A DNA stretch of 64,000 nt from an uncultured Mediterraneibacter sp. (GCA_944384505.1 CALWTQ010000137.1:1-64000), one strand, 5' to 3'; positions 49,992 through 58,327 are shown, counted from the first letter of the stretch. Notes: generated by a model not told the origin, from the letters alone. Made by a program: numbers and translations.

Positions 49992-50744
49992 TTATGCCTG
50001 ATTTTCCTCCTCCAGTTCAATGAGGCTAGGACGGATACCGGACTTAATAGCAACCAAACTCCTTGCAGATTTAGGCAACTCTGTCATATGTTCTGTCGTA
50101 TCCGGTTGCTCTGCCGTAAGTAAACCAAAATCCGGTTTGATAAAATCACTTACGTCAAGCTCACTAACCACATTGAATCCTCTGTCCAACAGGACCAGCT
50201 TTACTTCTAATAAATTACTGCGCTCAAACTCATAGGTCACGACATAATGATGATAACCGGAATCAGGGCTGAGAATACCAGCCACGATTTTCATGTAGTC
50301 ATCCTCCAGAACATCCTCTTCAAACTGTTCCAGTGAGAAAAGTGTCTGCTGTACATACTGTCCTTGTAAATCTCCGTTTTCCACTGCTAAGATAGACTGC
50401 AAGAAATGCGGACATTTGCGATCCTTTTTCTTGGGGATAGCCTCCAAATTCTGTTTGGTAGTCACAGTATAACTGATTCGATTCTTCTGGTCGATAATCA
50501 TTCTTCCATCCCAAGAATAGCGTCGAAACGAAATCAACATGATATCATCTGATATCACCAGATTTCGGATATTTTCATTTATCTTATCGCCACGAATATA
50601 ACGCACACTGTTCATTGTCTCCATATGGTTTTCTCGGCAAAACTCCGGGATATCTTCTTCAATGGCTTTCTGGATTGCCCGAACCAATCTGCGGATAACC
50701 ATCTCATCGCTCGGAAAATCTGTAACGCTCACATTATCTGTCAA
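49992..50744 (-). CDS. Hypothetical partner of the XRE-ImmA protein (DUF5986-like)
   Basis: The product is 250 residues, starting at TTG after AAAGGAGG. It contains alternating helical and strand parts (FCRENHMETMNSVRYIRGDKINENIR, LISFRRYSWDGRMIIDQKN) and an acidic tail. I recall DUF5986-type proteins paired with XRE-ImmA regulators, which fits here, but the name needs checking. It is the first gene of the leftward transcript from the strong promoter at 51139-51167. It could be a co-regulator or an immunity factor. Confidence 0.65.
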   Translation of the reverse strand: MTDNVSVTDFPSDEMVIRRLVRAIQKAIEEDIPEFCRENHMETMNSVRYIRGDKINENIRNLVISDDIMLISFRRYSWDGRMIIDQKNRISYTVTTKQNLEAIPKKKDRKCPHFLQSILAVENGDLQGQYVQQTLFSLEQFEEDVLEDDYMKIVAGILSPDSGYHHYVVTYEFERSNLLEVKLVLLDRGFNVVSELDVSDFIKPDFGLLTAEQPDTTEHMTELPKSARSLVAIKSGIRPSLIELEEENQA

Positions 50745-51081
50745 GGTAAACGCCTCCTTTATTTTTATTTGTCTTATATTTTTACATTTTTTTATTTATT
50801 TGTCAAGCATATTTTCTTTTCTCGGCTTGTTTGTACATCATTCCAAGCACAACAACACTGCACACCACTTTTCCTAAAATGCCTCATATTTGTTCTTTTT
50901 TCTTTTATCGCCAGTTGTCAGTTTTCAATTTTGCTTGCTCTATACTTTGCCTGTTCTCAGCTACGCCATACAGTACTACGACCTTCCCTATTGATTAAGA
51001 TGTAGCATCTTTCCACAAAGTCATAAAACAGTTCAGATCGCCTTGTAATATGATTTTTCCGACTTTATTTCATCCTCTCTC

Positions 51082-51110
51082 TTGACAAATATGTGCAATC
51101 AAATTACAAT
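51082..51110 (+). promoter_or_regulatory. Rightward promoter of the cI-like repressor gene
   Basis: TTGACA (51082-51087), exactly 17 bases, then TACAAT (51105-51110). A CAAATATGTGC box lies inside the spacer, so the repressor could regulate its own synthesis. The leader to the ATG at 51211 is about 95 bases and contains the second operator pair. Confidence 0.75.
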
Positions 51111-51138
51111 AAATGTGTAATTAAGTTTCACATATTCG

Positions 51139-51167
51139 ATTATAGACAATTCAATCGCACTTGTCAA
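51139..51167 (-). promoter_or_regulatory. Leftward consensus promoter flanked by operator boxes
   Basis: On the minus strand TTGACA (51167-51162), 17 bases, TATAAT (51144-51139): a full consensus promoter. One CGAATATG-type box lies just upstream of the -35 (51171-51180) and another directly after the -10 (51129-51138), in opposite orientation. This is the arrangement expected of a phage operator that shuts off early leftward transcription. Confidence 0.8.
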
Positions 51168-51210
51168 GAGCGAATATGCAATTCATTTTCACTATAAGAA
51201 GGAGGCAATT

Positions 51211-51627
51211 ATGAAATTCGGAGAAAAGATTAAACAACTCCGCACAAATAAAGGTGCGTCCCAAGAAGAAACCGCAAAAGCGTGTGGTATTTCCAGAAGA
51301 ACTTATATAAGTTATGAACAGGAAGGAAGATATCCGAGAAACCGAGAAGTCTATTCTCGGCTGGCAGATTTTTTTGACGTGGATCAGAATTATCTTTTAA
51401 CTGAAGATGAGAACTTTGTTACAAGCGCAGCAGAACGCTACGGCTCCAGAGGAAAGCATCAGGCAGAGCAGCTGGTCACGGAATTGTCCGGGATGTTTGC
51501 TGGCGGTGAACTATCCGAAGAAGATAAAGATGCCGTCATGCTTGCGCTGCAGAAAGCCTACTGGGCCTGCAAAGAAGACAATAAAAAATACACCCCGAAG
51601 AAGTATCGCCAGAAATCTGAGTCCTGA
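51211..51627 (+). CDS. cI-like XRE repressor
   Basis: The product is 138 residues. The HTH occupies residues 4-60 (IKQLRTNKGASQEETAKACGISRRTYISYEQ). The C-terminal half is charged and helical, without a LexA-type peptidase domain. AAGGAGG precedes the ATG. It is followed by an ImmA metallopeptidase gene, the ImmR/ImmA pairing known from ICEBs1-type elements, where the peptidase cleaves the repressor. It is the best candidate for the factor binding the CGAATATGTG boxes. Confidence 0.88.
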   Translation: MKFGEKIKQLRTNKGASQEETAKACGISRRTYISYEQEGRYPRNREVYSRLADFFDVDQNYLLTEDENFVTSAAERYGSRGKHQAEQLVTELSGMFAGGELSEEDKDAVMLALQKAYWACKEDNKKYTPKKYRQKSES

Positions 51628-51673
51628 TTATTGGACATCTATTTTGGTATGATACGATTGAGGAGGTGTAAAA

Positions 51674-52201
51674 TTGAACTCAAAGGCTATTTACCAAAAG
51701 GCAAATGCTCTTGTCCGCCAGACCGGAACAAGAGATGCGGAAAAAATCGCAAAGGATATCGGCATATGGATTTTTGACGAACCATCCTTTCAAGACCTGC
51801 TCGGTATGTACACCTTCCGCTGGAACCACCGTCTCATTTTTCTGAATCCCCGGATGGAGCATTATCTCCGTCAGATGGTGATTGCCCATGAATTAGGGCA
51901 TGACGCAGAACACCGGGATCGGGCAAAAGAATCAAAAGACGGATTAAAAGAATTTACACTTTTCCAGATGAAGGACACCACGGAATACGAGGCGAATGCT
52001 TTCGCTTCCCATATTCTTTTGGATAATGAAGAAGTATATGACTTAGCCCGTTCCGGCTACGATGTTGTACAGATTGCCCAGCAGATGGGATCAGACATCA
52101 ATCTTATGCTGATCAAATTGCAGGAAATGAATAAACTGGGATATGATTTCAATATCCCGTATGATCCAGACAGCCGGTTTTTCAGAAAAATTCATATCTG
52201 A
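51674..52201 (+). CDS. ImmA/IrrE-family metallopeptidase
   Basis: The product is 175 residues, starting at TTG after AGGAGG. The zinc motif is VIAHELGHDAEHRD (HExxH near residue 74) with a downstream ligand in EYEANAFASHILL. It lies directly after the repressor gene and is likely its anti-repressor protease, triggering induction. Confidence 0.92.
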   Translation: MNSKAIYQKANALVRQTGTRDAEKIAKDIGIWIFDEPSFQDLLGMYTFRWNHRLIFLNPRMEHYLRQMVIAHELGHDAEHRDRAKESKDGLKEFTLFQMKDTTEYEANAFASHILLDNEEVYDLARSGYDVVQIAQQMGSDINLMLIKLQEMNKLGYDFNIPYDPDSRFFRKIHI

Positions 52202-52226
52202 TCCGGCCAAGAAAGAAGGTATCACT

Positions 52227-52643
52227 ATGATAATAATCGCTGCCGTTGACGATAGAAACGGCATGATGTTCAACCATCGCCGCCAGAGTCAGGACAAGGT
52301 ACTACGTGAAAAAATCCTGTCGCTGACCGCTGGCAAGCTGCTGTGGATGGATCACTACTCTGCCAAACAGTTTGATGGTTGTACCGTTCCACAACTGAAT
52401 ATAGATGATCGCTTTATGTGGGAGGCCGCTCCCGGCGAGTATTGTTTCGTGGAGGATATATCTGTCGCACATTTTGAAAAGTGGGCCGAACAGATCATTC
52501 TCTTTAAATGGAACCGGAAGTATCCCGGTGATTTCTATTTCGATATTGATGTGCAAAAACCGGAATGGAAATTGAGCCATACAGAGGACTTCGCCGGATC
52601 TTCCCATGAAAAAATTACAATGGAGGTATATGACCATGCGTAA
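52227..52643 (+). CDS. Conserved hypothetical protein of lysogeny module
   Basis: The product is 138 residues from ATG 52227 after GAAAGAAGG. MIIIAAVDDRNGMMFNHRRQSQDKVLREKIL, CTVPQLNIDD and FVEDISVAHFEKWAEQIILFKWNRKYPGD suggest a compact alpha/beta protein. Similar proteins travel with the ImmA and nuclease genes in Lachnospiraceae elements and are sometimes labelled ribonuclease Z without clear support. It overlaps the nuclease gene start by 8 bases. Confidence 0.65.
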   Translation: MIIIAAVDDRNGMMFNHRRQSQDKVLREKILSLTAGKLLWMDHYSAKQFDGCTVPQLNIDDRFMWEAAPGEYCFVEDISVAHFEKWAEQIILFKWNRKYPGDFYFDIDVQKPEWKLSHTEDFAGSSHEKITMEVYDHA

Positions 52644-53622
52644 ACTGCAAAAGACATTCCTGCCTCTTTTACTGGCAGTTCTTCTTTGTTTTACCGGATG
52701 CAGTGGAACAACTGCAGATGCTGACAATACTCCAAGTACTTCATCGCAGACAACAACTACCTCAACTGAGGAGCCTACTCCGCAAGAAGATACACAGCCT
52801 GCTCCTGAAACCACCACGGCCATAGATCTAGGCAGTATCCCGGCATTTTCAGGAGAACCGTATGTCGCTATCAACAATAACGTCCCATATTTTACGGACG
52901 CTGATCTCACAACTTCTTCTTTCGAAGAATACAGTAGTTTGGATTCACTTGGACGCTGCGGTGTTGCATATGCCTGCATCGGGACAGATCTAATGCCAAC
53001 CGAGGATCGTGGCTCCATCGGACAAGTAAAACCGTCCGGTTGGCACACTGTAAAATATGATTGTGTGGATGGGAAGTATTTATATAACCGCTGCCATCTG
53101 ATCGGCTATCAGCTTACAGCGGAAAATGCCAATGCAAACAACCTGATCACAGGTACTCGATATTTGAATGTAGAGGGGATGCTTCCGTTTGAAAATATGG
53201 TTGCCGACTACATAAAAGAAACCGGGAACCATGTCCTATATCGTGTCACTCCAATTTTTGAAGGAAATAATCTGGTGGCTAGCGGCATTCACATGGAGGC
53301 CAAATCTGTAGAGGATAATGGGGAAGGCATTCTCTTTAATGTTTATTGCTACAATGCGCAGCCCGGTGTTGGAATTGATTATGCTACCGGTGAAAGCTGG
53401 CTGGATACTGGCTCTGGAACCGAAACGCCGAGTAGCTCTCCATCCAGTTCTGTAGAAAGCGGAGAAGTCACCTATATTTTGAATACCAATTCCCATAAGT
53501 TCCACGATCCTTCCTGCTCCAGTGTAGATCAAATGAGCGACAGCAATAAAGAGGAATTCACTGGAACAAAGGATGAAGTCATTGCAATGGGCTATGAACC
53601 GTGTGGACGTTGTAATCCATAA
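52636..53622 (+). CDS. Lipoprotein DNA/RNA non-specific endonuclease, DNA-entry (EndA) type
   Basis: The product is 328 residues from ATG 52636 (GGAGG 9 bases upstream). It has a lipoprotein signal MRKLQKTFLPLLLAVLLCFTGC, a Ser/Thr-rich linker to about residue 60, then the nuclease domain. YNRCHLIGYQLTAENANANN carries the catalytic His, and NLITGTRYLNVEGMLPFEN and HVLYRVTPIFEGNNLVASGI are typical of the EndA/NucA group. A C-terminal domain ends with YILNTNSHKFHDPSC and EPCGRCNP (metal-binding-like). It would act at the cell surface on extracellular DNA. Confidence 0.9.
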   Translation: MRKLQKTFLPLLLAVLLCFTGCSGTTADADNTPSTSSQTTTTSTEEPTPQEDTQPAPETTTAIDLGSIPAFSGEPYVAINNNVPYFTDADLTTSSFEEYSSLDSLGRCGVAYACIGTDLMPTEDRGSIGQVKPSGWHTVKYDCVDGKYLYNRCHLIGYQLTAENANANNLITGTRYLNVEGMLPFENMVADYIKETGNHVLYRVTPIFEGNNLVASGIHMEAKSVEDNGEGILFNVYCYNAQPGVGIDYATGESWLDTGSGTETPSSSPSSSVESGEVTYILNTNSHKFHDPSCSSVDQMSDSNKEEFTGTKDEVIAMGYEPCGRCNP

Positions 53623-54125
53623 GAAGTCATTATAAATATTATAAAGAATTATGTGAATGTCACAGTAGAATTCTGCAAGAATAGAATCATGTTGCTATGA
53701 TAAGTCACATGGAAAGATGGTACAAATATGATATTGACTATGTAACTGATATTCAGTAAGCGACAGCAACCAAAACCAACGGTCTAGGTGAAGGATATAT
53801 GGTATGATGTATCAATCAACAGAATTATAGGTATAACATTGGGTACTGATTGTAGAATAGGAAGTGGCAATGTAGTGCTAAAAAGTAGATTGGACAAAAA
53901 ATGCGGAATAGATACAAATCGGGCTTGCATAATGAACCGCATAAAAAATATTCCCATCTGAGTAAAGAAGCACACCTGCACATCAATAAGCAAAAGTGAC
54001 GCATCTAATACTGATACCAGGATATCTATGTAATCCGGTCTCTTGTAACACGAAAATTTGGAGGTAAGAATCACTTTCATTACTATTTGTGTCATCAACT
54101 GCATGGTGACGGAATGGAGATTAGT
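53623..54125. other. 503-base gap without a convincing gene
   Basis: This AT-rich stretch lies between the nuclease and the restriction-modification cassette. Only short frames occur, such as 32 codons from ATG 53901. It has no good hairpin and no clear promoter other than AT-rich patches. It may be the scar of an insertion that brought in the cassette. Nothing specific can be called. Confidence 0.5.
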
Positions 54126-54557
54126 ATGGCAGACGTATTTACTGAACAGGAGCGTTCAAATATTATGAAAAAAGTGCATTCCAGCGGAAACAAATCAACA
54201 GAATTGAAATTAATTAAATTGATGCGTGAAAATGGAATCACAGGCTGGCGTAGGAACTACAAGGTTAAGGGACATCCAGATTTTGTATTTCTTTCTAAAA
54301 AAATCGCCATTTTCGTCGATGGTTGCTTCTGGCATGGACATGACTGTCGCAACACGAAGCCATCATCTCATTCAGATTACTGGCAAAAAAAACGTGAACG
54401 GAATATACGTCATGACAAAGAAGTTACTGCTCTATTTGAAAACCGAGGTTGGATTGTAGTTCGAATATGGGAATGTGAACTTAAAAAAAAGAACCAGATG
54501 ATAGCACTCACCCGAATAACAAATGCGCTTGCAGAAAGGGATCACCCTCATAGGTGA
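54126..54557 (+). CDS. vsr: Very short patch repair endonuclease (Vsr)
   Basis: The product is 143 residues from ATG 54126 after GGAG. MADVFTEQERSNIMKKVHSSGNKSTELKL, the catalytic region GHPDFVFLSKKIAIFVDGCFWHGHDC and WQKKRERNIRHDKEV match Vsr. The enzyme nicks next to T:G mismatches made by deamination of 5-methylcytosine. Its presence next to a 5mC methylase fits a complete cassette. It converges on the restriction gene. Confidence 0.95.
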   Translation: MADVFTEQERSNIMKKVHSSGNKSTELKLIKLMRENGITGWRRNYKVKGHPDFVFLSKKIAIFVDGCFWHGHDCRNTKPSSHSDYWQKKRERNIRHDKEVTALFENRGWIVVRIWECELKKKNQMIALTRITNALAERDHPHR

Positions 54558-54566
54558 TCCCTTAAA

Positions 54567-55625
54567 TCAATTATGATTTCTTACTGTGAAATACAATGTC
54601 TGATCAAATCTGCGTTCTGGGCTCAAAAGCTCTATATATCCATCTTCTATGATAGAATTAACAGCCTCTTTCGGTAAAATCGGTCTCGCCGTTCGATGAG
54701 AAGTAACATAAGTTTTCCATCTATTACCCGGCACAGAAAACTCCTTGTCTGTTTGGTTTCCAAAAGCCATCTGGCGATAAATATCAACTACCCTTATTTT
54801 CCCAGACTTACTAAGTTCCCACAAACATCTGGCTAATCTTGCCGATGCACGCATAGGTCTGCTCATGGTAGAGGTAACCTCATAGGAACTGTCAATAAAC
54901 AAACGAGAAAATGCATAATCACTCCAAATTACTATATCGAATGCCTGATCAGCCAAAAGTGGTGATTTTCCTTGTGTTTTCCACAACGTTTGCATGAGTA
55001 GAGGTTTTTGTCGAGTGTAATAACTTTTTTGAAATTCATCAATACTTTTACAGAGCGATGGTATTTTATGAGTCATTTCAAAATCGTTATCCCAACTTTG
55101 TATGGAAGAACAAGCCTCCTCGAATATCTCTCTTACTTTATGTGCCTCCTGCCAAACTGCATCATACATACCAAGAGCGCAATAGGAAGTCGTTGCCGAA
55201 CGCACTACCATTTCGGACCCCCAGTTTTCTTCCGTTTTCTTATATGTAGTATTATCTGGCAAGACAGTTAATTTAACCTCTAGAGGTGCTAAATACTGCC
55301 CTTGTAAATCTCTAATTACCAAATCGATACCATCAATAGCATCAAAAGAATATTTCTGATATGGCTCAAACACACTTTCAAAGGCAAAATACAATTGATT
55401 TGCATGTAAATTACCACAATTAAAAACTTCTCTAATTGAAATTTCTTTAGAAACAACAGTTGGTTTGTCATCCAAAATATCGAGGCTTATGTAAATTGCC
55501 GGTATATTATTCTCTAACATATAACTCGCCATTGCGGCAGGAAAGCTGGAATTAAAGCAATTCTTCCCCCAATGATCATTCTGCGATCGATTAGAGTGTT
55601 CTATTCCGAATAAACCACTTGGCAT
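54567..55625 (-). CDS. HindVP-like type II restriction endonuclease
   Basis: The product is 352 residues from ATG 55625 (AGGAGG upstream; in-frame codons before it are poorer). MPSGLFGIEHSNRSQNDHWGKNCFNSSFP and the catalytic-looking IDGIDLVIRDLQGQYLAPLEVKLTVLPDNTTY (D...ExK) match the HindVP/HgiDI family, whose known members cut GRCGYC. It is divergent from the methylase and convergent with vsr. The exact site recognised here is not deducible. Confidence 0.88.
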   Translation of the reverse strand: MPSGLFGIEHSNRSQNDHWGKNCFNSSFPAAMASYMLENNIPAIYISLDILDDKPTVVSKEISIREVFNCGNLHANQLYFAFESVFEPYQKYSFDAIDGIDLVIRDLQGQYLAPLEVKLTVLPDNTTYKKTEENWGSEMVVRSATTSYCALGMYDAVWQEAHKVREIFEEACSSIQSWDNDFEMTHKIPSLCKSIDEFQKSYYTRQKPLLMQTLWKTQGKSPLLADQAFDIVIWSDYAFSRLFIDSSYEVTSTMSRPMRASARLARCLWELSKSGKIRVVDIYRQMAFGNQTDKEFSVPGNRWKTYVTSHRTARPILPKEAVNSIIEDGYIELLSPERRFDQTLYFTVRNHN

Positions 55626-55766
55626 AAAAATACCTCCTATGGCCATCAAATGACGTCAATTACTTGACGTCATAATCAAAATATATTATAATAAAGTCAT
55701 ATCGTTAATTCTGTCTATTTGTATAATTATAGCACACTTTTCTTAATTTGAATAGGGGGATTTGTT

Positions 55767-56909
55767 ATGCTATGTGCTGTTGACTTATTTGCTGGCTGCG
55801 GAGGGTTATCCCTCGGTTTCCAGAATGCCGGCATTGATGTAAGAGCCGCTTTCGAATATTGGAATGTGGCTGCTCATTGCTATGAACTTAATTTTAAGCA
55901 TCCAGTTATTAGAATGGATTTGTCCGATACATCATCTGCTATTAAAACGATTTCAACATTCAATCCTAATTTAATCATTGGGGGACCTCCATGTCAAGAT
56001 TTTTCTCATGCTGGTAAGAGAATAGAGGCCGGACGAGCAAGTCTTACCGGTTCTTTTGCCGACATTATCGATGGCATAAGACCACCATATTTTGTAATGG
56101 AAAACGTAGACCGTGCCCAAAAAAGCCATGCATATGCATATGCACGAAATGTCTTTAAAAAGGCTGGATATGGCTTAACCGAAGTTGTATTGGATGCCAG
56201 CTTATGCGGTGTCCCACAAAAAAGAAAGCGTTTCTTTTGCATCGGCATATTAGATGATGAGGACAATGCACTTTCCGAACTTATTAAAAATCGGTTAAGT
56301 AAAAAACCTATGACACTTCGTAACTATTTTGGAGACAGTCTTGGATTTGAATATTATTACCGCCATCCAAGGAACTATAATCGTCGGGCAATCTTTTCTA
56401 TTGATGAACCTGCACCTACAATGCGAGGCGTAAACCGGCCCGTTCCAAAAGGATATCCTGGACATCCAAATGATGCTTGTAAACTGAATGATAATATACG
56501 CTCTCTAACAACCGAAGAGAGGTCATGGATTCAAACCTTCCCTAAGACTTTTATATGGGAAGGGAATAAAACTGATACCGAACAGATGATTGGCAATGCT
56601 GTTCCTGTTAAACTGGCGGAATTTGTTGCTACATCACTAATACAATATATTCAGGGAAAACATAAATCCGAAAAAAAAATCTCTTTTCAAGAGTGGTTGG
56701 TTTCCGAAAAAAATTATTCACCTCGATCAGCTCGTGATGTTGTGTCCAGATGTAAACGAGCAGAACGAATACTCTCTTCAGCAGGGCAGGCTGATGCATT
56801 TTATCTTTTTTCTTTAGAGCAACAAGATAACTACAAACTGTTATCAGTAAATGTTCGCTCACAAATCAAACGTGCAATAAAACTAAAAGGCGAATACAAT
56901 AGCTTATAG
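55767..56909 (+). CDS. Cytosine-5 DNA methyltransferase of the restriction cassette
   Basis: The product is 380 residues. Motif I is DLFAGCGGLSLGFQNAG, motif IV is IGGPPCQDFSHAGKR with the catalytic Cys, motif VI is VMENVD, motif VIII is VPQKRKRFFCIG, motif X is IGNAVPVKLAEF. The recognition region is short. An extra C-terminal segment of about 70 residues (LVSEKNYSPRSARDVVSRCKRAERIL) follows motif X and looks like a small DNA-binding or regulatory domain. It is divergent from the restriction gene over a 140-base control region. Confidence 0.94.
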   Translation: MLCAVDLFAGCGGLSLGFQNAGIDVRAAFEYWNVAAHCYELNFKHPVIRMDLSDTSSAIKTISTFNPNLIIGGPPCQDFSHAGKRIEAGRASLTGSFADIIDGIRPPYFVMENVDRAQKSHAYAYARNVFKKAGYGLTEVVLDASLCGVPQKRKRFFCIGILDDEDNALSELIKNRLSKKPMTLRNYFGDSLGFEYYYRHPRNYNRRAIFSIDEPAPTMRGVNRPVPKGYPGHPNDACKLNDNIRSLTTEERSWIQTFPKTFIWEGNKTDTEQMIGNAVPVKLAEFVATSLIQYIQGKHKSEKKISFQEWLVSEKNYSPRSARDVVSRCKRAERILSSAGQADAFYLFSLEQQDNYKLLSVNVRSQIKRAIKLKGEYNSL

Positions 56910-57119
56910 AATGTAGGGAGCATCTGTTGACCACTCATGCTCCTTATTTTACTTCGTGTTGTTCTAGTATAAGCCATTTTAAATGTATACTGTTTCACTG
57001 AGAATGTTTTTCAATGATCTCACTGTATCCAGTTCTTCCATCTGCTACTTCTTAATGGAAGTGTCAGATATGCTAAATATCAATAATACAACACATTATA
57101 AGTCCAGCCGTGAGGAAAT

Positions 57120-57401
57120 TCACATTTGAATAGTTTTACAAAACATATAATGTTCGATTTTTGAACGTAGATAAGAATAAAAATTCCAAAAATTTGCTGT
57201 TACTGGAAAGTCCTTTCTATATACAAACTTTGTTCTATATTTTATTTTTTGCATAGCACACCACTTATATATATCTCTCATTCTAAAACTGTCACCCGCT
57301 TCTATACGTTTTGATAAATATGAAAACTTCACCACATCTAATTCCGATTGTAAGTGTAAATAAAACCATACATTATAATAACGAATTGTAACTATCCCCA
57401 T
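57120..57401 (-). CDS. Possible small basic protein beside the right att site
   Basis: The 93-codon frame (MGIVTIRYYNVWFYLHLQSELDVVKF) has GAAGGGAG 9 bases before the ATG. The product is rich in Lys, Arg, Tyr and Phe. No family is recognised. It is the only gene candidate between the methylase and the right phage end, where recombination accessory genes often lie, so it could be a directionality factor, but evidence is thin. GTCCTT/AAGGAC repeats lie upstream near 57495-57508 and 57549. Confidence 0.4.
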   Translation of the reverse strand: MGIVTIRYYNVWFYLHLQSELDVVKFSYLSKRIEAGDSFRMRDIYKWCAMQKIKYRTKFVYRKDFPVTANFWNFYSYLRSKIEHYMFCKTIQM

Positions 57402-57607
57402 CTTTGTATTTCTCCCTTCTGTTAAATTGTATTTTTGCCATAATATTACATACTTTCGCCATTTTTTGTAAGAAACCTTCTACCCCCTTGAAGTCCTTAA
57501 AAGGACAATCGCAAAAAATGAAGCTGAAAATTGCAGAAAAAATATGTAAATAAAGGACATCTAACTTGCCAGAAACGGCGTATTTCCGGGCTTTTTCAAA
57601 TTTACAT

Positions 57608-58318
57608 TTATGCCAAGAATAAAGTTTGAACACCTGAGATGGCCAGCAGGTGCCCGATCCCATTCTTCTGATAGAGCTTCTTCATCTCTGCGTCCAGTCC
57701 GCCTTTCTCCCCTAACAGGACTGCGCTCATTGTGCCTCCGTAGTAGTCTCCCAGGTGACGGATGAGCAGCTGATCCCAGGACGAGCGGAGATCAGACAAA
57801 ACCTGGTGCACCTGCCATACCTCGTCTGAGATCACTTCCAGGCTCTCCGGCCAGATGAGGATGCGGATCCCCTGTCTCGCATAGTATACTTTCTGATCGA
57901 AATTTCCCGGGTTGCGGGCGGATTCAAAGCACTGTCCTTCGCCGGACATACGGATCCGGTTCCCGATTTTTAATCCCTGTTTCAACCGCCGTGATTGTTG
58001 TTCCGGCTGTTGTGATTGTTGTTCCAATTGTTGTTTCAGTTGTTGCAGCTGTTCCTGCCTGACATAGGCCATGATCTGAGGTTCTTCATACACCTCATGC
58101 CCATAGACTGTTACGGCAGCATCCTTTACGAATACCGCCGTTACCTTTGCTTTCTCTTCGATTCTGTACACAGTGCCGGTTAAGGTAAGCTCCGCCGCCT
58201 TTTCCGCGGCGTTTTCCAGGGGGGAAGGCTCTGCTCCTTCCGACCCAAAAAAGCTGACCTTCACGGCCTGCGCGATAAGAAACAGTACGCATATCGCACA
58301 AAGAGGTCGTTTTCCCAT
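57608..58318 (-). pseudogene. comEC: ComEC/Rec2, 5' fragment truncated by prophage
   Basis: The product is 236 residues, of which 229 are native ComEC: an N-terminal hydrophobic helix (CAICVLFLIAQAV), the DUF4131/OB-like extracytoplasmic domain (TLTGTVYRIEEKAKVTAVFVKDAAVTVYG) and the start of the Competence domain (LIRHLGDYYGGTMSAVLLGEKGGLD, NGIGHLLAISG). A stretch near residues 95-120 is rich in Gln (QLKQQLEQQSQQPEQQ) and could be slippage-prone. The protein lacks the channel helices and metallo-beta-lactamase domain, so uptake should be abolished in the lysogen. Confidence 0.95.
57615..57650. other. Right phage/host junction (att site within comEC)
   Basis: Read on the minus strand, comEC sequence ending GCCATCTCA meets GG (57634-57633) and then the phage sequence TGTTCAAACTTTATTC. 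Joining the comEC side here to that at 1864 gives CATCTCAGG-ACTGCATAT, in frame and encoding the conserved LAISGLHMS of ComEC. The junction adds seven foreign residues (VQTLFLA) and a stop to the 5' fragment. Confidence 0.85.
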
Positions 58319-58327
58319 CTTCTCTGC

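Larger units (their letters stand above)
50745..51210. promoter_or_regulatory. Immunity control region with divergent promoters and operators
   Basis: This 466-base gene-free region lies between divergent regulator genes. Boxes of the type CGAATATG occur at 51129-51138 (as CACATATTCG) and 51171-51180, with a related CAAATATGTGC at 51086-51096 and a weaker GTCAAGCATATT near 50802. The two strong promoters listed separately lie among them. The part 50820-51050 is AT-rich with no feature I can name. Confidence 0.7.
1865..57633. mobile_element. Integrated siphophage (about 55.8 kb) inserted in comEC
   Basis: The element is bounded by the two halves of comEC. It contains the full set of HK97-type head genes, a long-tailed phage tail module, lysis, replication and immunity genes, and three serine recombinases, so it appears complete. 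The comEC halves join in frame when cut at a GG dinucleotide (plus-strand CC at 1864-1865 and at 57633-57634). The phage core is richer in GC than the first 7.7 kb and the last 4 kb of the element, which look like later acquisitions. No frameshift is evident in the structural genes. Whether it is inducible cannot be read from sequence alone. Confidence 0.93.

Noticed and set aside
53784-54104. 106-codon minus-strand frame in the gap before vsr
   Set aside because: Hydrophobic translation from AT-rich DNA without a ribosome binding site or conserved pattern.
57373-57663. 96-codon minus-strand frame spanning the right att site
   Set aside because: It crosses the phage/host junction and overlaps comEC in another frame, so it cannot be an ancestral gene of either side. 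A shorter start near 57459 is possible but weak.
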